DNA of 64,000 nucleotides from Acanthamoeba lenticulata. Taxonomy: Eukaryota > Discosea > Longamoebia > Acanthamoebidae. The stretch spans positions 62,001 through 126,000 of the forward strand of contig NAVB01000053.1 in NCBI GenBank assembly GCA_002179805.1, read 5' to 3'. The first letter of the stretch is position 1; each line of letters opens with the position of its first letter. The notes below the pieces were generated by a model. The model did not search any database, was not told where the DNA came from, and was given only the letters and a program-made list of their open reading frames with translations. Both the position numbers and the translations under genes were made by a program. This document shows, piece after piece, positions 30,552 to 42,841 of this stretch.

Positions 30552-33500
30552 TCAGTAGGTGTCGATTCGGTCGGACACGGTCTTGCGACAGATGGGACAC
30601 TTGTGTAGCGCCGTGCTGCATTCTCGGCATAGGCACCGATGTCCGCACGGGATCAACACCACCCTGTGGGCAGGCACCACAACCAGCGAGCAAGGGACAC
30701 CAGTGTTTAGCTCATGACTGCAAAGCAAAGAACACAAAGAAGAAGAAGAAGAAGAAGAACAAAAAAAGAAGAACAAGAAGAAGAAGAAGAAGAAGGACCA
30801 ACCTTATCTCTCGGTCGGCGCAGATGGAACAGATCTTCTGCTCCTCGAGCATGGCCTTGGCTCGCTGCAGCTCCTCGACTTGCAGTTGAAGTTGTTTTTG
30901 CTGTTTTTGTGAAGACAACAAAGAGATGAGCCTCCTGACCATGACACGACAACAACTACAGCAGGACAAGCTGAAGAATCGAAGCGCACCTTGGCAAAGC
31001 CGACTACTCGCAGGGAGGAGAGGTAATGCTCTTCGAGTCGTAGGAGCTCGTCCATCTTGAGCTTCTGGAAATCCGGCGTCGCGAAGTAGCTCGCGTCCTC
31101 GTCGATGAGGCGCTCCTTCTCGCGTTGGGCCAACTCGGTGAGCTGCTCCTTGAGCACGCGCAGTTTGGCCTTCTTGTTGTTGAGCTGTAACCGGAGGACC
31201 GCCATCTGCTTGTTGAGCTCTTCGATCTCGACGCTGCTTTGCTCGCGCCGCTTCTCCACCTCGCGGTTGGCCACGCCGCGAAGCCGTCGTAGCTCCTCCT
31301 CGGTCTTGGCCCGTTCCTCCTCGTACTTCTTCCGCTTCTTGCGCTCGCTCTTGAGCTCCTTCTCCAGCGCGGCCTTGGCGGCTCGCAGCTTTTGGGCGTC
31401 CTCCCGCTCGCACACGAGATCGGCCTCGGCCAAGGCGCGGCTCTCCTCCAATTTGGCCTTTTCCTTCTGCTCGCTGAACAAGGCCTTGCGCACCTCCTGT
31501 AGCGCAAACTCGGTTTGCTCGCGCAATCGACGCTCCTCCTTGTAGGCCATGGAGGCCGACAGGAACATCTGCATGAGCTGCACGCCTGACGGGTTGGGCG
31601 GCTGCTCGGCTGCCGCCGATCCGGCAGAGTTCGAGGCCGCCACTGGCTTTTCGATTCCCTCCGCGAAGCTGAAGCGCGCCAAGTGGGAAAAGTGCGCATT
31701 AGCGTCTCAGCCGAAAGCGTGGACTTGAGAGCTGCACAATAGTTACGTACTCCTTGACGAGTGCGCTAAAGTGGGCGGGAGATGACATGTGCTTGTCGGC
31801 CTCCACATCGCCTCCACTTACGGTGAGCTTATACTTGGCCTTGCCCAGAGCCGCGTCTGCAGGAGTCGACAGGGCCCTGCGCGGTCGACGACGGTCACCA
31901 GTTAGACGACTACGCCATTAAAAAAGGTACAACTTGTCGACGCGCGCGGACCTCTTAGACGCCTTCTTCGCTTTGGGAAGGACCGGGGAGGGTTGTGGCG
32001 ACGGAGACGACACGTAGAGCGTGACATCGATCGCGCCCAAGTCATTGTAGAGCACGCCGCTGCTCGAGCCGCCAAAAATGACCAGTTGATTTGCTCCCAC
32101 CATTGTTGCCGTGTGCCTGTTGTGGGAAAAATGGGAAGAAAAGTGACCGGAACAATAACAGCCAGTTAGAACATAAGTTGGAGATTGGTGAACATTTTGG
32201 ATCTCTAGCATGGAACATGTTTGGGTGGGTAAAGACGTGCGTACCGAAAGCGAGGCCGAAGGGCCTGGCCAGTCACGGTGGGCTGAGCCCAGGTCATGGT
32301 CTCCAGCTGGAGAACATGCACGTCGTTGAGGAACAGCGTGTTCTGACAGCCGCCCACCACGAGCAAGTGCTTGTCGGCGACCAGCGTAGACGCGTGGCCG
32401 CTGCGCCCTGTCGGCGGGCTGCCGTTGACGGCCACCTTGCGCCATACTCCACGCTCTGCTCACGCGCACACATAAAAGAAGGGGGAGGGTCAGCAGAGCG
32501 ACATGGCGGAGGGGCGGTAGAGAGAGCACACCGATATCGAGCGCGTGGATGTCGTTGTAGTGCTTTTTGCCGTCAAAGCCACCAAAGATGATGAGCTCGT
32601 TGTTGTAGGCGACAGCAGAGTGGCCGCCGCGTGGTGTGGGCACATCACCATCGAGCCGCTCGAGCTTTTTCCATGTCATGTCCGCTGCGCACAGCAGAAG
32701 TGTGAGAAGAGTTGTGGGCTTGGCCAACAAAGGAGAGCGCCTTACCGTAGTTGAAGACGTGAACCGAATTGAAGAATTTGTCGCTCTTGGAGTGGCCGCC
32801 GAAGACGACGCACTTGCCAGAGGGGAACATCGTCATCGTGTGGCCAGCTCTCGCCTCAGGAAAGGTTCGGTCGGGCGACGTCTTTTTCCACGTGAGAGTT
32901 TCTTGTGGAAAGAGAGCGTGTGCGAGTGGAAGCGTGCAGGTCAGCGAGAGGCTGGAAGAGCGCCAAGGAAGAGACTGGTACCAGCATTGAAGAAGTGAAG
33001 TTCGTTGTAGTGCTTGTTGCCAATGCCGTGTCCGCCAAAGAGGATGAACTCCTTGGTCGAGGCAGGAGACGGGCAGCACGAGTGCCCAAAACGGGCTGAC
33101 GGGACCTGGCCTTGCGTTTCGATGGGCTCCCACACGTTGCGGTCTGACAAACATACAAGCCCGAGCCCTTGCCTCAGTCTTCGTTGCTACTTGGCTGAGT
33201 GTGTGCTTCGGCGGACGTACCGAGATCAAAGGTGAAGGTGTCGCCGTACACTCTGTTGCCGGTCCCGCCAAAGACAAAGAGCTTGCTGCCGAAAACACAC
33301 GCCGTATGGCCCCACCGAGCCAGAGGGGGCTTGTCCGTGGCCGCGACGGATCTCCACGCAAGTTGTGGTCGAAAAATGGGCTCTGCACTCATTGTGTGAA
33401 TGAGTGGGCGCGGACGACACACAGAGGACGGAGCGGCAATTTAATGTACCAGGCTCTGGAATGAATCTTTCTTCCTTGCTTGATTTCTTCTTTTTCTTCT

Positions 33501-33621
33501 TTCCCTTAGACTCTTTTGAATCCTTCTTGCCGCTGGAACGAGTGCTGCATGAAGAGGAATTGGAACATAAGGATGATGACGAATCGTAGCCTGACCCACT
33601 ATGTTGCAGAAGTTCTGCCAT
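30552..33621 (-). CDS. Kelch-repeat / coiled-coil / RING finger protein (probable E3 ligase)
   Basis: ATG at 33621 opens a Ser-rich, Lys-rich leader (MAELLQHSGSGYDSSSS, KGKKKKKKSSKEE). Six Kelch blades follow: GHTACVFGSKLFVFGGTG, FGHSCCPSPASTKEFILFGG, GHTMTMFPSGKCVVFGGHSK, GHSAVAYNNELIIFGGFDG, GHASTLVADKHLLVVGGC and HTATMVGANQLVIFGGSS. Then comes a linker (ALGKAKYKLT), a long charged coiled coil (KEERRLREQTEFALQEVRKA, through ELKSERKKRKKYEEERAK), and a C-terminal RING (CSICADREI, PCGHRCLCREC, CPICRKTVSDR) ending DTY. A RING of this type suggests ubiquitin ligase activity, with Kelch as substrate binder. The splice joining the Kelch part to the coiled coil, near 31690-31830, could not be made to close in phase by eye, so two adjacent genes remain possible. 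Confidence 0.7.
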
Positions 33622-34028
33622 TGTTTCTAATTCAATTGCCTGGCGCAGGAAGGCGCCTTATCCGATCGTCAAAATCAGATCAAACGCGTTGCTATCCAAA
33701 TCTTGTAAACTGCAAAAAGGAGTGCCTGGTTCACCACCCGCGAGGAGAGCGCACCCATCTTCCAGCCTTGGGAACATCTCGTTGCGACCTTTGTTGCTGT
33801 TCGTCGTGGCCCGAAATTCGGCGCTGCCCATAAGTTGAATTCCTTACCTTTTGCCCGTCAAACGTTCTCAAGTCCTACCCGACTGGTCGCTACGCCCGGA
33901 AACGTGACCACTCACGCTCTACAGGCCGAAGTTCACAAGAGACGTGCGGTAACACCTGGCGCACCAACACCAAGTTCCTTAAACGAGCTTCTATTCAGGA
34001 CCAAACAGAGACCAAGGAACGTCCCCGC
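33622..34028. other. Spacer with no recognised feature
   Basis: About 400 bp between the Kelch-RING start and the SYF1 stop. It must contain the Kelch-RING promoter. No RNA gene or repeat was recognised. Confidence 0.5.
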
Positions 34029-37000
34029 TCACTTGCCGCCGCGGCTCGCCTGCAGGCGCGCAAGAGCGCCCTTTGGCTGCTGCTGTGTTGCGGTGGCGGC
34101 TTCCTGCGCCTCCCGGGCAGCCTGCTCCTTGAGCCCGCCAAAGAGCGAGGCCGGGGCCTCCTTCTGCTGGATGTTGACCGCCCGACCGCGAGGCTTGGGC
34201 TTGCCCTCCTCGTCGGCTTCCTCGGGTTCGCCCTCTTCACCCTCCTCGCCCTCCTCTTCCTCTTCATCTCCGAGCTCGATCTCCTCGGGGTTGGCCTCGG
34301 CGGCCACAGGCTCGTCCGAGCGGGCGGTAGTGAACGCGATGGAGCCCACACCCGGGGCAGCGCCCATCTTCCGCTCCTCCTGCTCCTTCCGCTGCTCCTC
34401 AAGGACCTGGCTCTCGAGCCGGGCCATCTCGTCGTCTTGCGCGAGGCGACGCATACGGTCGGCGTCTTCGTCCTTCTTCTGCTGCGCCAGCATACTGGCC
34501 GACATGAGGTTGACCTGAGTGTTGAACGTCGCCTGCACGGACCGCTTGACGCGCAGCATCTCCCTGAAGGTGTCTTCGTTACCGTGGCGGACCTTAAGGG
34601 ATGAAGGAGGAGATGCACAGAAGAGTGTTTGTGAGCACACATGGTGAAGAACAAGAGGCTGTCAAATCGGGACACGCACCTCGAAGTCGTTCCACTTCTT
34701 CCAGAAGTCGGTGTCCTCGGTGGGGTTGCAGAACTGCGACGTGTGCACGAAGATTGCCCTCGCGCGGTCGATCTCGCCCAGCTGCTTCTCGAGCTCGGCA
34801 TATTTGATGCAGATCTCCCTCTACAGGTACATTCGAGTGAGAAACCACCAAGTGGTAAGCCTCATCGGTGGAGCCAACAACAACAACGAGCAACGTACGA
34901 TGTACTTCTCGGGCAGGGTGGAGATGGCCTGTTCGTAGATCTCTCTCGTTCGGGTGACGCCAAAGAACTCAGTTGCGCGCGCAATGTAGATGTTGTACAT
35001 GTACGGCTTCTCGGCCTCCTCCACCGCACGGCAAGCTCTGTAGTTCCCAAAGCCAGGGATGTTATTCAGGCGCTTGGCCAACAACACGCCGACGCAGGGC
35101 AGGCGAAGAGAGGAAGGAAGAGGGTTTGAAGCAGCGACGCACCTGTCGTAGACGTTCATGGCGTGCCTCGCCAGACCGAATTGCTCCTCGACGTGGGCGT
35201 ACATGAGGTACAGCGGCTTGGCGAACTTGGACGGCACGCCGTCGATCGCTTGCTCAAACATGTCGCGAGCGCGCTCGAGCTTGCTCCCGCCGTAACGCTC
35301 GATGAACTTGGTCAAGTAGGCCACCCACAGGTCGAACACGTACGGGTAGTGGAACATCGCCACGCCTGGCCATATCGCGAGACAAGTTAAGGACGAGTGT
35401 TCACCCCCACGGCTGGACTGGGATCATGAGGGGCGTACCTCGCTCGTAGGCCTTGAAGGACTCCTCGTAGTATTTGTTCTCCTCGAGGTACTGCGCGTAG
35501 TTGAGGATCAGCTGCGGCGTAGCGATCTTGAGCTCCAGGATCTTGTCGTAGACGGCCTTGGTCGACACGAACGTGCCCAGGCTCTCCTCAAGGTCGGCGT
35601 GGAAGGCCCACAGCTTGGGGGACTTGAACAGCTTCTTCTGCACTGAGTCGTCCTGCTCATCGACAACAACGATGAGCCAACGAGCAATAACACGGGCATG
35701 AGGAGGAAAGAGGAAGAGGAGGACAAGAACCTTGGTGAGGCGAACGATCCGCGGAATGGTGCAGGCCTGCTGCAGGGTCTTCAGGGCCTCGTCGTAGTGC
35801 TTCTGGCGGAGCTCCATCTCGGCCCACTCGCACCAGACCGAAGCGAGGTCATCCACCGTGCGGAACTCGATCTGCGTGGCCTTCTTGAAGATGGCGCGCG
35901 CCGTGACGAGGTCGCCGTGGCGCTCGTACAGCCTGGCGTAGCCAACCCAGAGCGAGTGCGGCTTGCCCGTGGCCTCCTTGGGATCGACCGTCTTCACGGC
36001 CTCGGCATACACCTTGGCAGCCTGTTTTGCGCGGTTATGAGTTGATGTCGGTCGAGGCCTTTCAACATGTCCAAGAGTGTTGTGAGGTGTGTGTGACGCA
36101 ACGCACCTGGATGGGATCGTTGGGGTAGAGCTTGACCCGCTTGTGCCACTCGTTGACGTTGTGCGGGTTCTGTCGCAAGACGACTGACGAGACGAGCAGA
36201 GGCCGCTGGTTGATGAGGTTCTCGTAGCGGGCGAGGCGAAGGTCAAAGTCGACTTCGTCCTCCTCGTCTCCGCCTTCGGCCTTCATGTCGGCCTCGATCA
36301 GGTTGTCCTCAAATTGCGTGTAGGCGTCCCAGATCTGGCTAAAGTCCCGCACCGACATCACCGTGTGGATGCCCTCCTCGAAGATGTCCCGAGCCTTGTC
36401 AAAGTTGGCGAGTCGGATGTAGTACTCGGCCAGCGCGACCCACATGCGGCCCACCTCGTTGGTGAATCGGCGCACACCTGCACACGAGCCACACAACACG
36501 CGTAGGTTGCGTTAGCGTTCATGATCTTTAAAGACAAAGCGCGGCCTAGCGTTCTTCAAGCTATGTACCTTCGCGCATGATGGCCTCGACCTTGATACCA
36601 GTGATCTCCTTGGGGTGCTTGGAGAGCATGTCGCAGAGCTTGTTCCACAGCTGGTGCTGGGAGGTGCCCTTAGGCGACTCGTACTTCTGGTTGTTCAAGA
36701 GGTCGATCAGCTTGAGGGCCGCTTCCTGCAGCTGCCCCACGGAGATGAGATACTCGATGTAGTCCTCCGTGGCCTCCGGCTCGATCTGGAAAATGGAGCA
36801 AAGAGAGGGTGAGAGAAGGGCAAGATGGCTTCGATGGCGTCGGGTGTCCACACAGACCTTGAGGTACCGCCTGTACACGCGCATGGCGGTCTCGGGCACG
36901 CCAATCTTGGTAACCCACGGGATGTAGAGGGCCCAAATCTTGTCGTGCTGCGTCACCGGCAGCGAACGCAGGGCGCGATCGAATGCGCGCCTCGTCTGTG

Positions 37001-37534
37001 TGATAAGCTTTTGCTCCATCAAGAAGCTGCAGTACTCGATCCAAATGCGCGGCATCTGAAGAAGGGAATTGACATCAGAAATGACGGCCTAATAGGGGAC
37101 ATGTTAGCAAGAACGTACCTTGCTCATGTAGACGAGAGCTCGCTCAAAAGCATTGTTGGCTGCCTTGTGTGCTTTAGAGCCGATGCATTTGCCTTTGACA
37201 TGCATCTTTCTCTCGATGAGGTAGCTGAACCACAGCTTGTAGCTTCCGGGCAGCTTCTTAAGCGCTCGCTCGTACAACATTTTACGATCGTTGAAAGACG
37301 CCTCTGTCTTGTGCTCAATATAGCGCAGCCAAGCCTTGAGCGAGTACGGGCTGTGCATTACATCCTCTTCATGAGGCAAATCGTCCAAACTCTGCATACG
37401 GAGCGTAATTTTCTCAATCAGCAAATGTCGGTCGTCACAATTACGAGTGTGGTGCAGCGGTGACTTACCACTGAGAGAAGTGAGTTGTGGGCGTCGGAGA
37501 CCACATCCATGGTTTCGCCTCCCCTTGCCTCCAT
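34029..37534 (-). CDS. SYF1: Pre-mRNA-splicing factor SYF1 / XAB2
   Basis: ATG at 37534 (MEARGGETMDVVSDAHNS). The spliced product is built of HAT repeats and follows XAB2 closely: DLPHEEDVMHSPYSLKAWLR, PGSYKLWFSYLIERK, MPRIWIEYCSFLMEQKLI, TRRAFDRALRSLPVTQHDKI, EATEDYIEYLISVGQLQEAA, GRMWVALAEYYIRLANFDKA, HTVMSVRDFSQIWDAYTQFE, NPHNVNEWHKRVKLYPN, ARLYERHGDLVTARAIFKKA and VWCEWAEMELRQKHYDEALK. The C-terminus is acidic (GDEEEEEGEEGEEGEPEE) and ends LARLQASRGGK. SYF1/XAB2 is a scaffold of the NineTeen (Prp19) complex and the activated spliceosome, also linked to transcription-coupled repair. It is divergent from the DEP-RhoGAP gene by 315 bp. Confidence in identity is high; a few exon borders are unverified. 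Confidence 0.9.
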
Positions 37535-37849
37535 GTTATCTGTTGATCGAGAGGCCAGCCGCAAAGGGAAAGAGAAGAAAATCGTCTTTTTCTTATCCCA
37601 TAATCGTCGGGCGCTACTTAGCAATTCAAACAATGCAAACTTAATCACAGTGTAATTAGCCAGTCATTCGAGCTTACGGTCGTCCTGGGGACGTACCCAA
37701 AAGAGAAGCTATCGCCACGGACACCTGCGGTGAAGGTTTTTTGTTTGTCTTGCAGGTTGTTGAGGTAGGCGGTCGTGTGACCCGCTCCACGAACAACTCC
37801 TTGCCGACCATCGTAAAGATTTTGTTCGCTCTTCGCGGAGGTTCTTAAG
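37535..37849. promoter_or_regulatory. Divergent promoter region of SYF1 and DEP-RhoGAP genes
   Basis: 315 bp between two divergent ATGs. Short frames are present, but none is convincing. The shared-promoter role is inferred from geometry; no TATA element was identified. Confidence 0.4.
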
Positions 37850-40526
37850 ATGAGCCAGCCTCCTCCGCCCCCACTTCCTTCACTCGCGCACATCATACAC
37901 CCCCCTCGTGCGCTGGGCGGTGGTCCGCCAGGCCCAGGCGCGGGGGCCACGCCTGCAGGCCGCGGGGGTTCCGGGGTGCTCAATCAAGTCGAGCTGCGCA
38001 AGAATCTCAATGAGGCCATCCTTAAACGCAGCGTTAAGGCGCACCACTCAGCCCCGGGCAACATCGGGCCTCTTCTCGCTCCACAACTACCTCCTCATCC
38101 TTCTCATCAACAACCTGGCCCTCTCGTCGGCGAGGTGCGGGAGCGCGGCAACTCGACCTCGGGCATCGCGGTTCCCTCCTACCACTCGCCCCCGCTCTCG
38201 CCCGGCTCGCCAATGCTGCCGCCCGTCCTCCCGCCTCGCGAGCCCATGCTTCCGCCGCGCGAACCCATGCTTCCTCCCCGCGAGCCCGCCCTGCCTCCAC
38301 TCCCGACGCCTCAGCTGCACGGGACCGGCTCCCCGCTGCGGCGCCCACCAGCGATCCTCCAGCACGCGGCGACCTCCAATTCACCCATGCTCCGCTCTGC
38401 GGGCACGCTCCCCATCGGCGGCGCTGGTGGCGTCTCCTCGCCGTTGCGCCCCGGCTCAGCCATCGTCGCCTCCACTCACACGTATCTCTCTCGTTCTGTC
38501 GCTTTCGTTCTTCTTTTTATTCTAATTATTAATCATTCCATTTTCGTTCTTTCTCGCGTGTTGCTGTGTCACAAATTGCCCTGCACGCCTGGTCATGCAG
38601 CAACGGGACGGGCTCGGACGGTGCAGTGCCTCTCGTGCGAGCGCACTCTGTGGTGGCCGCGCTTAACCATCGACGAAGCACGAGCAGTGACGATGCTGAG
38701 CAAAGGTGAGCTGCGTGGCTCCTGCGCGTGCCGCTGAGAACCATCTCGTCTTATCTCGTGTTGTGCTTGAGTGCAGCACCAAGAGGGACAGTGGCAACTG
38801 GATTCATAAGCGCTCACTCAGTAGTCTTGTCCCACGACTGGGCGAGATGCCCACCGACCCATCTCTCTTTGACAAGGCACGTTCATATGTTTCATTTTTA
38901 TCTTTTTATCACGTTCAGTTTATGTTTTATCTTTTTTTAACACGTAAAATACTTGGTACGTGCAGGTAACAGACGTGAAGAAAACGGGGATGAAGTACGA
39001 GAAGTGCTTCACGGGAGAGATGTTCGTCGAGTGGGTCCAGAGCCTGGGCAATGGGCACTCCAAGCAGGAGGTCGCCGAGTTGGGCGAGATGCTCCTCAAG
39101 GTCTCTTGCCCTTGTTCCCTCTCCTGCTGCGGCCCTTCCCGAGGTCTTCCTCTCGTGGGCAGTCAGCTGACTGCTCTCGGGCTTGCATCGCGCGCAGGCG
39201 ACGCTCATCGTTGTGCTGGCCGGCGGCGAGAACTTTGGCACGTCCAAGTACGACGTGTACGCTCTCAACGAGATCTGCATGGGCGCTGGAATTGGCTCCT
39301 CAGCACTCGCCTCGGCCATGGGCGCCGTCTCCCTCAACAAGAAAGGCACGCAGGATGACGATGATGACGTTGATGATGGCGATTTTGCTGACGTCATCGT
39401 CTCCGCAGAGCAAAAGAAAAAGGAGAAGCTGGAAAAGAAGGAGGAGGAGAAGCGGCTCAAGGAGGTCAAGAAGCAGGAAAAGGCCGAGCTCAAGGCCAGC
39501 AAGAAGTCTTTCCGGAGCCTCGACAAAAAGAAAAACAGCAAGAAGAAGACTCGCGTGTTTGGCACCTCGCTCGACGAAGTCCTCGCCCAGCAGCACGGTG
39601 CGTTGCCTCTTCACGCGGACTTGCCTCCCTCTTCTGCGCTGCTCGCTCGTATGCTGATTGAAGAACGGCCTCCACAAGCAGGCGAGACGGCCGATCCCGA
39701 GCTGGCGGCCAAGTACGGTGACCTCGAGGTGCCGATCGCGCTCAAGCTGCTCAGCGACCGGCTTCTCGAGCTCGACGCCTGCCGCAGTGAAGGTTTGTTC
39801 TTGGGCTTGCGCTTGTGCCCTTGCCAGGTCTGACTTGTCCCTCGACGCTCCGTGTGTGATTGCGTCGTTGTTGTCGTCGTCGTCGTCGTCGGTCCAGGTA
39901 TCTTCCGGATCAGCGGCACGCAGGAGGAGATCGACAAGCTCAAGGCGCAGATCAACGACCTCAACTACGATGTACCACCACGCCCCCTTAATCGCAACGG
40001 TGATGAAGATTATGCCAATAATGATGATAATGACGAGAATGGTGTGGATCGTTCCAGGCCATCGAGGCGTGCGAGGACGTGCACGTGATCGCGGGCCTAC
40101 TGAAGGCCTTCCTGCGCGAACTCACCGAGCCGCTCGTGCCAGCGCGACTCTACGAGCGGTGCATCACTGAGGGCATCACGGAACCAGCCAAGGCCAACCA
40201 ACTGCTCGAGGAGCTGCCAGAATCCAACCTGAAGACGGCTCGCTTCGTCCTCAGCTTCCTCCTACGGTTCCTTGTCCCCGAGAATGTGGCCGTCACCAAG
40301 ATGGGTATCGAGGTAAGCGGCTCAGCCATCGCATTATTCTTATATATTATTTAATTTATTAATTTATTAATCACGTTAATTGCACTACGCACAGAACGTG
40401 TCCATGGTGTTTGCCCCGCTGTTCTTGCGAAACGAGACATCCGACCCAACGCGAATGCTCCTCAACGCATCCTACGAGTCGACCTTTGTACAAAACCTCC
40501 TCCAGTTCGCCCAGTCACGCGTGTGA
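37850..40526 (+). CDS. DEP-domain RhoGAP protein
   Basis: Early exons are 37850-38481, 38601-38705, 38777-38876 and one from 38966. The N-terminus is Pro/Gly-rich (MSQPPPPPLPSLAHIIHPPR) and has tandem PREPMLPPREP repeats, suited to SH3 or profilin binding. A DEP-like domain follows (SLFDKVTDVKKTGMKYEKCF, GEMFVEWVQSLGNGHSKQEV). A Lys/Glu-rich linker then leads to the RhoGAP domain: VFGTSLDEVLAQ, VPIALKLLSDRLLE, EGIFRISGT with the arginine finger, VIAGLLKAFLRELTEPLVP, FLLRFLVPENVAVTKM and NVSMVFAPLFLRNETSDPT. RhoGAPs stimulate GTP hydrolysis on Rho/Rac proteins and so control actin. All key catalytic residues (Arg finger, K in LLKAFLREL, N in VSMVFAPLF region) are present. The intron 38877-38965 begins with GC, not GT. 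Confidence 0.85.
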
Positions 40527-40707
40527 CGTCCGCTCCAAAACAAAAGGTCGCAGAAAACCAGAAAATAATAATAAAATAAAAACAATAAAAAACAATTTAT
40601 CTTCACCGAAGGCAAGCTCCGGCCGGGGTGACCTCGATTTACACGAGATTTTCTGGCCTTGTGTTGATCATCTCGTACAACCTCTACACACACTACGCGA
40701 ACACAAG

Positions 40708-42507
40708 ATGAGCGGAAACTTGTGGGCGGTACTCAACAACGTCGAGGACGACGGCAGCATTAAGGCGAAGAAGCCTGTGGCCGCGAAGCCCAAGGCTCAG
40801 AAGAAGCCGGCTGCGACCACATCAGCTGCGCAGGGCGCTAAGCCCAAGCTGAACAAGAAGGCTGCTGCGGCCTTCGCCCATCCGCCCAACCCCAATCAGC
40901 AGAAGAAGAAGGCTCAGCCTGCCGCCCAGCCTGCTGCCGCTAAGCCTGCTGCCGCTGCTAAGCCTGCTGCTCAGCCGGCTGGCAAATCGCCCGCTGCCCC
41001 GGCCAAGGCACAGCCGACCATGATCGTGAAGCCCGTCGCTCCCGTGCAGGTACATTCTCTTCAATTCACCTTTGTCACTAAAAATCGCGCTCTATCTGTC
41101 GCTCCGTGCCCGAATTGGATCACAATTCGTCTCGCGCAAGATGCGAGAAAAATTGAAATCCTCCTCTTTTCTCATCGCTTTCGCGTTCTCTCCGGCCATT
41201 GGTGGTTGATGGTGGTGCTAATCGGCGGCCTTCGTGGACGCAGACCTCCACCCCTGCGCCAGTGGTGTCGCTCACGTCGCCCAAGATCCAGAACTTCCAG
41301 CGAGCGCTCAACCAGGCCCTCAACGGCCCGTCAGCGCTTTTCCAGGTCTCGCTCAACCGCAGCAGCGATGTGCCCGTGCTCCAGAACAACCCCTACCGCG
41401 TGGTGGGTGACCTCATCAAGGGCTCGCAGTTTGTGACCAACCTCGGCCTCGCCCTCAAGCGGGACGGCAACGAGCTCCTCAAGAAGGACGTACGTTACTA
41501 TCTTTTTCTTTTTTTCTTGTTTTTTATGAATTATTTTTATTCTGGTTTTTCCAGCAAGCGCCGGTTTTGACCCTCTCGCTCTCGGTTTTGCCCGGCAGGT
41601 CCGCACCAAGATTCTGGGCCGCGTCAACCGGATCGGTATGGCCCACCACTTCCTCGCCCTGCTCAGCGGCTACAGCCCCGTCGACCAGTCCAAGACCGAC
41701 GAGGAGGCCACTCGCCTGGTGACCGAGTTCTTCGAGGCCCTGTGGAACCTGCCCCCACCGCCCGAGCCCGTCAAGCGGGTCGAGTACGTGACCGTCCTCT
41801 CCCTTCTACGCCAGGGCCAGGAGTTGCTGACCCGTCGGGTTTGTTGTTGTTGTTGTGGTGTTCAGCTTCAACCGCGACCGTGACGACGACGTGACTGAGG
41901 AGGACGAGAAGATCGGCTCCGCGGGCAGCGTGAAGCGCGATGCCGTGACGCTGTTTGACTTCATCGCCCCGGCCAAGGGCGGCAAGAAGAAGGGCGGCAA
42001 GGCCGCTGGCCAGCAGCAGCCGGCTGCGCAGCAGCAGCAGGGCAAGGGCAAGGAGAAGGCCGATGCTCCCGCCGCGGCCCCCGCTCCCGCCGCTGCCGAG
42101 ACCAAGGCGCCCGAGGCGCAGCCGCAGCAGCCCGCTCGCCCGTCCGCCGTCCCGCAGGGCGCCAAGAAGGAGGACCCGACGACCTGGAGGACCGACCTCG
42201 TCGACACGGCCAGGCAGCTCTCCAAGAGGATTCCCACCAACATCCTGTGCCTCAGGGTACGATCATCGATTTCCTCTCCTCTGTGGCCTGGAGCCGACCC
42301 TTGCTTGTTTGGTTGCTGATGATGGCGGTGGTCATCGCGTTCATGGTACACGTACAGGTGGAGCCGACGTTCCTGTATGCGGCTTCGGAGGCCAAGGGCA
42401 AGCAGACGGCGAGCTACTTTAAGGAGGCCGGCTGCGATCACTGCTACGCCTTCTGGGAGGACGGCAAGGGCGACATCTTTTTCCTCCTCACCACCGGCAG
42501 CGCCTAA
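40708..42507 (+). CDS. Ala/Pro/Lys-rich protein of unknown function
   Basis: Exons 40708-41049, 41244-41489, 41599-41783, 41866 to about 42257 and 42358-42507 join in phase. The start is MSGNLWAVLNNVEDDGSIKA, then a long low-complexity Ala/Lys/Pro stretch (AKPAAAAKPAAQPAGKSPA). An ordered core follows: SPKIQNFQRALNQALNGPS, NPYRVVGDLIKGSQFVTNLG, GRVNRIGMAHHFLALLSGYS and EATRLVTEFFEALWNLPPPP. A second low-complexity block (GQQQPAAQQQQGKGKEKAD) and a compact C-terminus (TARQLSKRIPTNILCLR; TFLYAASEAKGKQTASYFKE; HCYAFWEDGKGDIFFLLTTG) complete it. The ordered core is helical and contains no catalytic motif I know. It could be a translation or RNP-associated adaptor, by composition only. Confidence 0.75.
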
Positions 42508-42841
42508 CACAAACGTGTTGCCGCCCGGAAAAAACGAAGCGAACGTCGCTTTCATTTTACCCCAAGTTTTTTCGTTGCGTTCTTTTCGTTCTTTTCCACC
42601 TAAACGGCTTTGGGGACGAAATGTTGATGGTTTGCCGTTTGTGCTGCGCCGATGTGGAGGCGATAGGGCGTGTGCACACGTGGTGTTGCGTCTGTTGTCT
42701 CTTGGCGAGTTTCTCCTTTTGCCACCAACCGCGATGCGAGTCTGCAGACGGGTCACACCGAGTGCCCAGGCGTTCATTAATACAGCCTCCACCACTTGCC
42801 AGCAGCACATCACCTCTCCACTATCACTGCACCTCCGTACA
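42508..42841. other. Spacer with no recognised feature
   Basis: About 330 bp between two co-oriented genes; the 3' UTR of the first and the promoter of the PEBP gene. T-rich at 42550-42600. Nothing else was recognised. Confidence 0.5.
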
